The translations under genes were made by a program, and so were the position numbers. The notes beneath the pieces are model-generated. The model saw only the letters and a list, made by a program, of their open reading frames with translations, had not been told where the DNA came from and did not search any database. Shown here one piece after another: positions 48,701 to 55,230 of a stretch of 64,000 nt of DNA. The DNA is from Faucicola sp902506215 (lineage in GTDB: Bacteria; Pseudomonadota; Gammaproteobacteria; Pseudomonadales; Moraxellaceae). The DNA is taken from NCBI GenBank assembly GCA_016888885.1, contig CP069437.1, forward strand, positions 1,488,001 to 1,552,000, written 5' to 3'. The number at the start of each line of letters is the position of its first letter. Position 1 is the first letter of the stretch.

Positions 48701-49815
48701 TTTTCTGGCATATCAGGTAGCTGCAAATGCGACACATGGAATCCTGCCAAGCCTGCTTTGGGTTTACCGCCACGACCTGTCGCGCCTTCGTCACGGATTT
48801 CACCGCCAGAACCTGTTGCCGCGCCTGCATACGGTGCAATCGCCGTTGGGTGATTGTGGGTTTCGACTTTCATCAAAATATCAATCGGCTCTTGGTGAAA
48901 ATCGTATGCTAAATGATTGTTGTCGCTGTTTAATAGCGGATAAAAACGCTGTCCTTCATGTCCTTTTACCACCGCGGCATTGTCTTTATAGGCGGATAAA
49001 ATATCGTTGGGATTTTGCTCGAAGGTATTTTTAATCATGCCAAACAAGGATTTTGGCTGTACTTCGCCATCAATCGTCCATTGCGCATTAAAAATCTTGT
49101 GGCGGCAATGCTCCGAGTTGGCTTGGGCAAACATCATGAGCTCAACATCGGTCGGATTGCGCTTTAGCGCATTAACATAGGCATCCATCAAGTAGTCAAT
49201 ATCTTGGCTCGATAACGCAAAACCAAACTCACGGTTGGCAGATTCTAACGCTTCACGCCCTTTGCCCATCACATCGACATGGTTGAGCGGTGCTGGCTCG
49301 TGGTCATCGAATAAGTGCTGAGCCTTTGCCAAGTCATAAAATAGGCTTTGGGTCATGCGGTCGTACAACATTATCTCGATATCATGCGGAAGCTTTTCAG
49401 GCAAATTTTCGCCGATGAGCGTATACACCACCAAGCGCTCAACACGCTCAATCGCTATCTCACAATTGTTAAAAATATCCGTCGCTTTACTTGCCCAAGG
49501 GCTAATCGTACCAAAACGTGGGCTGACGATGATTTGCAGCACCTTTTTATTCTCATCCTGATTCTCATCCTGATTCTCATCCTGATTCTCATCCTGATTC
49601 TCATCTGGGCTTGCTTGATTGAGCGCGATTTCGTCACCGTGATTGAGCAAATCTAGCGCTTTTTTATAATCGTGTTCTGCCAAATCTTTAGAAAAAATAT
49701 AAACTTGCTGGCTTTTTAAGTGAGTGATTTTGAGATTGGTTTTTTGGCTAAGGGAATTTAGCAGTTTGGTGGTTTGAAAATCGGTTAAAAATGGGTGTCC
49801 AGCGATGATAGTCAT
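45784..49815 (-). CDS. purL: Phosphoribosylformylglycinamidine synthase
   Basis: 1,343 residues, slightly longer than E. coli PurL (about 1,295). N-terminal, linker and two AIRS-like synthase domains contain AQANSEHCRHKIFNA, VETHNHPTAIAPYAGAATGSGGEIRDEGATGRG and GKDSLSMRANW. The C-terminal glutaminase domain has the nucleophile Cys in LGVCNGCQMMSQL and the His/Glu in MMPHPERN. It makes FGAM from FGAR, glutamine and ATP in purine synthesis. The extra length comes partly from a DENQ repeat at about residues 73-92, in the N-terminal domain. The ATG has a GCGGAA site. It is monocistronic with its own terminator. Confidence 0.97.
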   Translation of the reverse strand: MTIIAGHPFLTDFQTTKLLNSLSQKTNLKITHLKSQQVYIFSKDLAEHDYKKALDLLNHGDEIALNQASPDENQDENQDENQDENQDENKKVLQIIVSPRFGTISPWASKATDIFNNCEIAIERVERLVVYTLIGENLPEKLPHDIEIMLYDRMTQSLFYDLAKAQHLFDDHEPAPLNHVDVMGKGREALESANREFGFALSSQDIDYLMDAYVNALKRNPTDVELMMFAQANSEHCRHKIFNAQWTIDGEVQPKSLFGMIKNTFEQNPNDILSAYKDNAAVVKGHEGQRFYPLLNSDNNHLAYDFHQEPIDILMKVETHNHPTAIAPYAGAATGSGGEIRDEGATGRGGKPKAGLAGFHVSHLQLPDMPEKWEHSGKVSTADYGKPARMASALEIMTQAPLGSAAFSNEFGRPNLVGYFRSFQLDTSKDQDGSQMRGYHKPIMIAGGYGNIKRNLVEKNPIQQGDLLIVLGGPAMQIGLGGGAASSVDSGELDEGLDFASVQRDNAEMERRCQEVIDRCWAMAGNQPDEDNNPIVSIHDVGAGGLSNAMPELVNDHELGAVLNLRKVPSLEHGMSPMAIWSNEAQERYVLAIRPQSRELFDSICERERCPYAILGEATDVRELVVNDPLLNTKGDQQPVDMPLQVLLGGTPKMQRSFSRSTPDLTALNLDKVDLAEAVKDVLRHPTVASKSFLISIGDRSITGMVVRDQYVGRYQVPVADCAVTASALIPVDGKPMTGEAMSMGERTPVALINPAASARLAVAEAITNIAGANIAKLSDITLSANWMAACGEDKEDQALFDAVYAVGEALCPALGIAIPVGKDSLSMRANWSDEQVNKSVVSPMSLVITAFAPVQDVTKTLTPELLNSSALGETAFYRLDLSKGQFRLGGSILAQTLSQLGDTCPDLDNPQDLINFFNFIQQANNQSLITAYHDIGDGGLLATIAEMQFTSRQGVKLVLTDDNLLGQLFAEELGAVIQVKSDKVAELLELAETTGVSELLSLIGQSTDEDSLLIQTATQNLRFERSELEQEWSKVGYHIAKNRDNPECVQQAFDLIGDKSHQGLIAQANYDLNQAIEAPYINSRTVQPKVAILREQGVNGQLEMAAGFKRAGLEAVDVHMSDLLKGRVNLRDFDGLVACGGFSYGDVLGAGAGWAKSVLFHDELRMQFVRFFTRPETFSLGVCNGCQMMSQLKDLIPGAENFPRFIANKSARFEARTVNVKIERTKSVLLKGMQESILPIAVAHGEGFATLSDTDIAGMSAHGQIVMRYVDSHGTATEHYPLNPNGSPQGVTGICSTDGRVTLMMPHPERNLMAYNHSWKPEAWDNDGAWMRMFRNARAFLR
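49549..49605. repeat. 12-bp tandem repeat inside purL
   Basis: ATTCTCATCCTG occurs four times perfectly (49549-49596) plus a 9-bp partial copy. On the coding strand each unit encodes Asp-Glu-Asn-Gln. The unit length is a multiple of three, so copy-number changes stay in frame. Confidence 0.95.
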
Positions 49816-50164
49816 AGAAAGTTCCGCTTGCTTCGGGAAAAGTTGGGAAAATAACAGAAAAATTTGCGGCTATTATAGCATTAAACCTACGGGCGTATCA
49901 CTTGTCTTGATGGCGATAGACTGTCATTTCACGATGTGTTTTTTCTAAACTATCTTTAAACTGCGTTACCTTGCGATAACATCGTTAACGGTTTTATACC
50001 ATTTATTTGCAGCTTTTCGACAGACTTAAACAACAAAAACCGATACTATTGTCCAAGTTAACGAATCTAACCCAGTTTTAACGTAACTTTTTATAAGTTG
50101 GCAATAAATTTTTTAGCATCAACTTTGAGACGTATAATAACCATATAATAACAAGGGTATTTTT
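49816..50164. promoter_or_regulatory. Divergent promoter region, purL and PNPOx-family gene
   Basis: 349 bp. For the rightward gene two TATAAT boxes lie at 50132-50137 and 50144-50149; no matching -35 is convincing. The leftward purL promoter was not identified, and I saw no clear PurR-type site. No ORF is credible. Confidence 0.45.
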
Positions 50165-50671
50165 ATGGCAGACCTCACCAAAGAGCAACATATTGAAAAT
50201 ATTAATAAAGTGATTAAAGGCGTCAAATATGCAATGATGACCACCATTACTGCAGACGAAAAACATTTACATGCTTGCCCTATGACCACCAATAAAAATG
50301 AATTAGAAAATGGTAAAATTTGGTTCATCGGCGATCGCAAATCAGAAACTATCAAAGACTTGGAAAAAAACTCACAAGTCAACTTATCTTATACCTCAAG
50401 CGACCAAAAAGACTTTGTGTCTATCAATGGTACGGCTAAGCTGGTTAATGACAAAGCCAAACTAGATGAGCTTTGGAGCCCAATTTATGCGGCGTTCTAT
50501 GAAAAAGGCAAAGAAGATCCTAACGTGCAAGTGATTTGCATTGAATGTAACGGTGCGCAGTATTGGTTAAGCGGTAACACGGTGGTGGATATGTTTAAGA
50601 TGGTATCCGCGGCTGTCCAAGAAGGGAAAACTGCAGAAAACATGGGTGAAAACCACGCCGTGACCTTTTAA
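50165..50671 (+). CDS. Pyridoxamine 5'-phosphate oxidase-family (general stress protein 26-like) protein
   Basis: 168 residues with an AAGGG site about 10 nt before the ATG. The split-barrel flavin fold is suggested by IKGVKYAMMTTITADEKHLHACPMTT (about 18-43), KIWFIGDRKSETIKDLEKNSQVNLSYTSSDQKDFVSINGTAKLVNDKAKLDELW (about 56-109), and QVICIECNGAQYWL. This is the GSP26 branch, which binds FMN/FAD and is linked to stress response; it is unlikely to be the true PdxH, whose substrate motifs are missing. It is monocistronic with a strong terminator. The leader has two overlapping -10 boxes, consistent with inducible or strong expression. Confidence 0.8.
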   Translation: MADLTKEQHIENINKVIKGVKYAMMTTITADEKHLHACPMTTNKNELENGKIWFIGDRKSETIKDLEKNSQVNLSYTSSDQKDFVSINGTAKLVNDKAKLDELWSPIYAAFYEKGKEDPNVQVICIECNGAQYWLSGNTVVDMFKMVSAAVQEGKTAENMGENHAVTF

Positions 50672-50692
50672 TTATTGGCTTTAAAAAAATAC

Positions 50693-50722
50693 AACCCCAG
50701 TTTTTTAACTGGGGTTTTTTAT
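50693..50722 (+). terminator. Terminator of the PNPOx-family gene
   Basis: A perfect 10-bp stem, AACCCCAGTT/AACTGGGGTT, with a TTTT loop followed by TTTT. Confidence 0.92.
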
Positions 50723-50814
50723 GGTAAATTCTGAGCTAACAATTTTTTAGAATAATCCATTATTTTAACGTCATCAGCTTTTTTAAAGTCATCAGCTTTT
50801 GTTAACGTTATCAA

Positions 50815-51489
50815 TTAGGGCTGTTTTAGATAGGGCCATGCCGCTTTTAGATAAATAAACATTGACCATAACGTCAATACCACTGAAATAACCAATAGTA
50901 AATATCCCGTCATTTCAAGTGATTCCCAATTGAGTAGTAATACCGTAATCGCCACCATTTGAAAAGTGGTTTTCATCTTACCCACATATGACACTGCAAC
51001 GCTGGTACGATTGCCCAGCTCTGCCATCCACTCACGCAGGGCTGAGACGGCAATCTCACGTGAGATAATAACAATCGCTGAAATCGCCATGACAATATCA
51101 GGATGCCACTGCACCAAAATAATTAACGCGGCAGCAACCATCAATTTATCCGCCACAGGATCAAGAAACCGCCCAAATGCCGATGTCATATTGAGCTTGC
51201 GGGCAAAGTAGCCATCTAACCAATCGGTAACTGCCGCCAAAATAAATACAGCCGTCAATAAAAAGTGGCGTAGTAGGCTATCACTAAACTGATACATGCC
51301 GATGTTGGCAATTGCATTGTCAGTAATGGCGCTCTGCCCAATCCCCATCGCAGGCGGCCAATAAGCAATCGCCACAAACAGCGGAATCATCACGATGCGC
51401 GCAATGGTCAAGTTGTTGGGCAAGTTAAAAATACTACCCGAAGCAACAGGGGGATGGGCTGTCTCGTCGGTCACTGGCTTATCGGTCAT
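50815..51489 (-). CDS. pgsA: CDP-diacylglycerol-glycerol-3-phosphate 3-phosphatidyltransferase
   Basis: 224 residues. NLPNNLTIARIVMIPLFV near residues 22-39 and the CDP-alcohol phosphotransferase motif D-G-x2-A-R-x8-G-x3-D-x3-D (DWLDGYFARKLNMTSAFGRFLDPVADKL, about 89-116) identify the enzyme, followed by MISREIAVSALREWMAELG (ISREI box). Four or five membrane helices are present. It makes phosphatidylglycerophosphate in the inner membrane. The N-terminus has a short extension before NLPNN; the Shine-Dalgarno is weak. A good promoter lies 60 bp upstream. No terminator was located downstream before the convergent gene's. Confidence 0.93.
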   Translation of the reverse strand: MTDKPVTDETAHPPVASGSIFNLPNNLTIARIVMIPLFVAIAYWPPAMGIGQSAITDNAIANIGMYQFSDSLLRHFLLTAVFILAAVTDWLDGYFARKLNMTSAFGRFLDPVADKLMVAAALIILVQWHPDIVMAISAIVIISREIAVSALREWMAELGNRTSVAVSYVGKMKTTFQMVAITVLLLNWESLEMTGYLLLVISVVLTLWSMFIYLKAAWPYLKQP

Positions 51490-51548
51490 GGGATTTTTCG
51501 TTCATTATTGTTGTAGGGCGAGGCGTAACGCTAATTTTAGTTGAAATA

Positions 51549-51576
51549 ATTATAACGGTTCTCAAAGTAATGTCAT
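51549..51576 (-). promoter_or_regulatory. pgsA promoter
   Basis: Minus-strand -35 ATGACA (51571-51576) and perfect -10 TATAAT (51549-51554), 16-bp spacing, pointing to pgsA. Confidence 0.7.
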
Positions 51577-51842
51577 TATTTTTTGCCCATAATGCTAGTT
51601 TTTATCATATTTTTCAACAATCAAGCCAATTTACCATATTGATTTTATGGTATTTTTTACTAAATATGTCATTGTATAAAAAACACTTCAAAAGTAACAA
51701 GGTGTAATTGGCTAGTCAAAAAATTAGACTTTTATTGCTATCATAACGTCCGACAACGAAATAATAATAACAATAAGACTTATTTCGCTATTAACAAATT
51801 TTACTGTTGTCAGGTTTATTGAAAGTTGATTATTTTCCACCC

Positions 51843-51948
51843 AATTTATTTTGATAAACCGCGTCTATTGTCAAAAATCTTCAGACTTTTAACATTTACT
51901 TTTGCTTTTCCTCAGCCCATTGCTCACCTCCTGCAATGGGTTTTTTTT
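51843..51948 (+). ncRNA. Candidate small RNA ending in a terminator with an anti-Shine-Dalgarno loop
   Basis: A strong rho-independent terminator stands at 51916-51948 on the plus strand: stem CCCATTGC/GCAATGGG followed by eight T. No plus-strand gene lies upstream back to 50671, whose own terminator is at 50693-50722. The 9-nt loop is TCACCTCCT (51924-51932), identical to the 16S rRNA tail present in this window. Weak promoter candidates are TTGTCA (51807-51812) with TATTTT (51831-51836), 18-bp spacing, giving about 105 nt, and TTGTCA (51868-51873) with TAACAT (51890-51895), giving about 46 nt. The start given uses the first. Expression is not shown by sequence alone. Confidence 0.5.
51916..51948 (+). 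terminator. Orphan rho-independent terminator
   Basis: An 8-bp GC-containing stem with T8 on the plus strand only; the minus strand lacks a T run. The 564-bp gap 51490-52053 between pgsA and the TauE gene holds this, the candidate small RNA, a weaker AT-rich hairpin with T6 at 51632-51658, the pgsA promoter and a 16-bp repeat. Confidence 0.85.
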
Positions 51949-51991
51949 ATGGTACAAGCGGTGGCATGAGTGAATGCTGCAATTCACTGCA

Positions 51992-52023
51992 TTTTTTAGG
52001 TTGGTGCTTTTTTAGGTTGGTGC
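51992..52023. repeat. Perfect 16-bp tandem repeat
   Basis: TTTTTTAGGTTGGTGC at 51992-52007 and 52008-52023, located 30-60 bp beyond the TauE/SafE stop codon. Confidence 0.92.
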
Positions 52024-52053
52024 TAGAGGCAGCGGTTGGGGTCTATCTAAGCG

Positions 52054-52791
52054 TTAAAAATTTGCCAGCATTTTCAGCCCTGCAATGACCAATACCAGAG
52101 ATAATAATTTATTGAGCATGGGGTCAGCAAGGCGTTTGCTACCATAAGTTGCGCCAATAAAACCCCCTACACAAACCGCTACAAGCCAAATTGGTAGTTG
52201 ATTTGGCAGTTTTGCCCCTGTCGATAACACACCAAACAAGCCTGAAATTGAATTCACCAAAATAAACCCCGACGCTACGCCTGCGACAACTTTAGGGCTT
52301 GCCCAACGGTTAAATAATAAAATTGGACTTAAAAACACGCCACCGCCCACCCCCGTCAATCCCGACAGCAACCCTAAAACCGCCCCCACGATTGCCAAAA
52401 GCCATTTTGACACCTGTTTTAATGGTTGCTCGCTGGTGAGTTTTTTGGCAAAGATAAATGAATAAATAGCCGAAAAAATCAGTACCATCCCAACAATCGG
52501 CTTATATAAATGACTGGGCAAATGGGTCATTCCCCCGATAAACGCCATCGGCACTGCGGCAATGGCAAGAGGAATAAAAATTTGCCAAGAAAAATTTTTT
52601 GCAGCATAAAAGCGCCAAAACGCAATGATTGACACCAAAATATTAAGACATAGCGCAGTGGGTTTCATCATACTTGGCGCAGCGCCGACTAACCCCATCA
52701 TCGCTAGATAGCCCGATGCGCCGCCATGCCCGACTGATGAATAAAGCAAGGCAGAAATAAAGAACAGCACGCTTAATACGGTAGTTGTCAT
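52054..52791 (-). CDS. TauE/SafE-family permease (sulfite exporter-like)
   Basis: 245 residues with about eight hydrophobic segments. The family repeat signature appears twice: SSVGHGGASGYLAMMGLVG (about 18-36) and GLLSGLTGVGGGVFLSPILL (about 139-158). TauE/SafE proteins are predicted carriers of sulfur oxyanions or organosulfonates, but substrates vary. It starts 26 nt after moaE and is the last gene of the molybdenum-enzyme operon. Here it could handle a sulfur compound or an oxyanion related to cofactor synthesis or to the enzyme's substrate; this is inference from position. No obvious terminator follows. Confidence 0.82.
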   Translation of the reverse strand: MTTTVLSVLFFISALLYSSVGHGGASGYLAMMGLVGAAPSMMKPTALCLNILVSIIAFWRFYAAKNFSWQIFIPLAIAAVPMAFIGGMTHLPSHLYKPIVGMVLIFSAIYSFIFAKKLTSEQPLKQVSKWLLAIVGAVLGLLSGLTGVGGGVFLSPILLFNRWASPKVVAGVASGFILVNSISGLFGVLSTGAKLPNQLPIWLVAVCVGGFIGATYGSKRLADPMLNKLLSLVLVIAGLKMLANF

Positions 52792-52817
52792 TGCTTATTC
52801 ACTATTACTAGAGTGTA

Positions 52818-53309
52818 TTAACCATTATTAGAAAGCCACAGACTCTCAGTGCTGTCGGCATAAAATTCTTGTTTCCACACAGGGATATCCGCTTTAATCG
52901 CATCTAGTAGCCAACGACACGCATCAAACGCAGGATAACGGTGGGCAGCCACCACCCCAACCCAAACCGCCATCTCACCAATCGCAAGCTCGCCAATACG
53001 GTGCATAGCAATGGCGTTTTCGATGTCAAACTGGGCTTTGGCTTGTTCAATCAGTTTTTTGCCTTGATTGAGTGCCAGCTGCTCGTAGCCGTAGTAAGTG
53101 AGTCTGGTAACAGGGCGAGCGTTATTGTGGTTACGCACCCAGCCTTCAAATGTCGCTAACGCCCCACAAGTATCGCTCATTAAGGCGTGTTTAAGCCGTC
53201 TATCGTCAATGGCTCGGTCAGTCAATGCAAAGCCGCTAGTAATCACGGTGTGGTAAGCTTGGTCTTCACTGCTGCTAATGGTGGATGAGCCTGTATGCAA
53301 TGCATTCAT
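52818..53309 (-). CDS. moaE: Molybdopterin synthase catalytic subunit MoaE
   Basis: 163 residues from ATG 53309; the open frame continues upstream to 53441 but there it overlaps moaD, and MoaE is normally about 150 residues. Motifs: CGALATFEGWVRNHNNARPVTRLTYYGYEQLA (about 46-77), IAMHRIGELAIGEMAVWVGVVAAHRYPAFDACRWLLDAIKADIPVWKQEF (about 98-147). The Lys in KADIPVWK and Arg/His residues form the active site. With MoaD it inserts two sulfurs into cyclic pyranopterin monophosphate to make molybdopterin. It lies 37 nt after moaD. Confidence 0.92.
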   Translation of the reverse strand: MNALHTGSSTISSSEDQAYHTVITSGFALTDRAIDDRRLKHALMSDTCGALATFEGWVRNHNNARPVTRLTYYGYEQLALNQGKKLIEQAKAQFDIENAIAMHRIGELAIGEMAVWVGVVAAHRYPAFDACRWLLDAIKADIPVWKQEFYADSTESLWLSNNG

Positions 53310-53346
53310 GGTTTTCTCTATATTTTTTAAAGGGCGTATGCGATAT

Positions 53347-53610
53347 TTAACCGCCCGCCACAGGCGGAATAAAGGCGACAATATCGCCATCTTGAAGCGG
53401 CGTTTGCCAGTTGGTAATATGATGATTGATTGCCACAGCAAGTTTGGTTTGGGCGAGTTTAAAACCGTAGTGTGCGCTTAACGTCTGGTAAAGCTCGGTC
53501 AAGTTATCACCGTCAAAGCGGATTGTTTCTTCGTCTTTCCCTGCTTGTTCAGCAAGGCTTGCAAAGTATAAGATGGCTAAATTTTTCTCAGACGCGCTAG
53601 GTGTTGGCAT
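53347..53610 (-). CDS. moaD: Molybdopterin synthase sulfur-carrier subunit MoaD
   Basis: 87 residues, beta-grasp fold, ending in the essential Gly-Gly (PPVAGG) that is adenylated and thiocarboxylated. LYFASLAEQAGKDEETI near the N-terminus and VAINHHI...LQDGDIVAFIPPVAGG are typical. It overlaps the moaC 3' end by 14 nt, suggesting translational coupling. The activating enzyme MoeB is not encoded in the window. The start at 53610 lies inside moaC. Confidence 0.92.
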   Translation of the reverse strand: MPTPSASEKNLAILYFASLAEQAGKDEETIRFDGDNLTELYQTLSAHYGFKLAQTKLAVAINHHITNWQTPLQDGDIVAFIPPVAGG

Positions 53611-54094
53611 AGTCGGATTTGCCCCCTGTTTTGGTAAGTAGCTTGATATCGCTGATGGTGATGTCGTGAGATAATGCTTTGGTCATGTCGTAAATCGTTA
53701 GGCAAGCCACCGACACAGCGGTTAAGGCTTCCATTTCTACGCCTGTTTTGTGGGTGACTTTGACAGTGGCAGTGACGTGGATTGAGCAGTTGTTATCATC
53801 ATACTCAAAGCCGATTTTTACCCCATCAATTGGCAGCTGGTGGCAAAGCGGAATCAGCTCGTGGGTGCGTTTGCTTGCCATGACCCCTGCAATGTGCGCG
53901 GTCTGGGTGATTGAGCCTTTTTTGGTGATGCCGTCGGCGGATTTTATCACTTGGTAACTGTCGCTAGGGAAAATGACTTGCCCTACAGCGGTGGCGGTGC
54001 GTTGGGTTATCGCTTTGCCCGACACATCGACCATGGCGATATCGCCGTGTGCGTCTAAATGTGTCAGGTCTAAGGGAGTTAATTGTGTTGTCAT
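53597..54094 (-). CDS. moaC: Cyclic pyranopterin monophosphate synthase MoaC
   Basis: 165 residues from ATG 54094 (an in-frame GTG at 54109 is possible, closer to GAGGGG). Motifs: MVDVSGKAITQRTATA (about 20-35), GVMASKRTHELIPLCHQLPIDGVKI (about 68-92; the metal/active-site His and Lys), KTGVEMEALTAVSVACLTIYDMTKAL (about 118-143), and a C-terminal KTGGKSDY. It completes the conversion of the MoaA product into cyclic pyranopterin monophosphate. It lies 129 nt after moaA; that gap contains no gene. Confidence 0.94.
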   Translation of the reverse strand: MTTQLTPLDLTHLDAHGDIAMVDVSGKAITQRTATAVGQVIFPSDSYQVIKSADGITKKGSITQTAHIAGVMASKRTHELIPLCHQLPIDGVKIGFEYDDNNCSIHVTATVKVTHKTGVEMEALTAVSVACLTIYDMTKALSHDITISDIKLLTKTGGKSDYANT

Positions 54095-54223
54095 GTTTTG
54101 GATTTTCACCCCTCAAATGTGGCACAAAATTACAGCGACGTGTACGGTTATCAAGCTGCGCTTGGATGAGTAGATTTTTCTTAAATTTGCCTATTTTATA
54201 TTTTAAAAATCACCCGCCATCGA

Positions 54224-55228
54224 TTAACCGCCAATCATCGACAAATTCGCCATGATACCACTGTCGTTTTGCTTGAGTAAATGATGCTCGGGCTTAATCG
54301 GCATTAAGCTTTGCAAGGCATGAACCAATCCATCGACATCGCCATTTGCCAAAAACCCTCGCACATCATAACTGCCATTATCAAACAAACACAAATGTAC
54401 TTTGCCTTGGCTACTCACTCGCAGGCGATTACAATTGTCGCAGAACTGCGGGGCATAAGGCTCAATCAGCCCAATGCCACCGACATAATCGGCATGGCGA
54501 TATTCAATCGCAGGGCCTGCATCGCTTGCTCGATGTTGGGATTGCCAACCATTTTGTAATAAAAAATCTTTGATACGCTGACCACTGCTATGTTGGGCAA
54601 AAAACAAAGCTTTATTATCCGAGGTTTGCATAAACTCAATAAAACGGTAAATGACAGGGCGATTTTTGACAAAACTTAACACGGATTGCAAGTTATCAAA
54701 GGCGGTGTCTGCCATCAAAATACCGTTGAGTTTTAGCTTAATATCGGTGGTTGCTAGCAATTTATCGATGTCTTGTAACAGCGTTGGCAATATATCAAAG
54801 CCGGTGATTTGTTTAAAAATGGTGGGGTCAAAGCTGTCGATACTGATGTTAAGCTGATTTAGCCCTGATGTTTGCCAGTCGGATAAATGCTTGGCAAGCC
54901 GATAGCCGTTGGAGCTAACCGCCACTGTTTGGATGCCTTGGGTTTGTTTGGCAAGTTCGATGATGCGCGGTAAATCTTGTCGAATCGATGGCTCACCCCC
55001 CGTCAGTCGCACTTTGGTGGTACCTAGTTTGGCAAAGGCTTGTATTAAAATATCGATTTCGGATATAGAAAGCTCGTTGTCAGGGCGTTTACCCGCGTTG
55101 GCAGTATAGCCATCGGGCAGACAGTAATGACAGCGAAAGTTACAAAAATCGGTAATCGACAGGCGTAAATAGCTTAACTGGCGATGAAAATTGTCCACCA
55201 AATTTAATGAAGAATGTTGCGGAGTCAT
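54224..55228 (-). CDS. moaA: GTP 3',8-cyclase MoaA (radical SAM)
   Basis: 334 residues. The radical-SAM cluster motif is CNFRCHYC (about 29-36: Cys-x3-Cys-x2-Cys), with RLTGGEPSIRQDLPRI next (SAM site). The second 4Fe-4S cluster is formed by FCDNCNRLRVSSQGKVHLCLFD (about 263-284). The protein ends in Gly-Gly (SMIGG), which is required for GTP cyclisation. With MoaC it makes the first pterin intermediate of molybdenum cofactor. It begins 2 nt after the moeA stop, so the two genes are coupled. Confidence 0.95.
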   Translation of the reverse strand: MTPQHSSLNLVDNFHRQLSYLRLSITDFCNFRCHYCLPDGYTANAGKRPDNELSISEIDILIQAFAKLGTTKVRLTGGEPSIRQDLPRIIELAKQTQGIQTVAVSSNGYRLAKHLSDWQTSGLNQLNISIDSFDPTIFKQITGFDILPTLLQDIDKLLATTDIKLKLNGILMADTAFDNLQSVLSFVKNRPVIYRFIEFMQTSDNKALFFAQHSSGQRIKDFLLQNGWQSQHRASDAGPAIEYRHADYVGGIGLIEPYAPQFCDNCNRLRVSSQGKVHLCLFDNGSYDVRGFLANGDVDGLVHALQSLMPIKPEHHLLKQNDSGIMANLSMIGG

Positions 55229-55230
55229 CG

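Noticed and set aside
49348..49656. 102-codon plus-strand ORF with a repeated Ile-Leu run
   Set aside because: The run is the antisense translation of the 12-bp purL repeat; purL on the other strand is the real gene.
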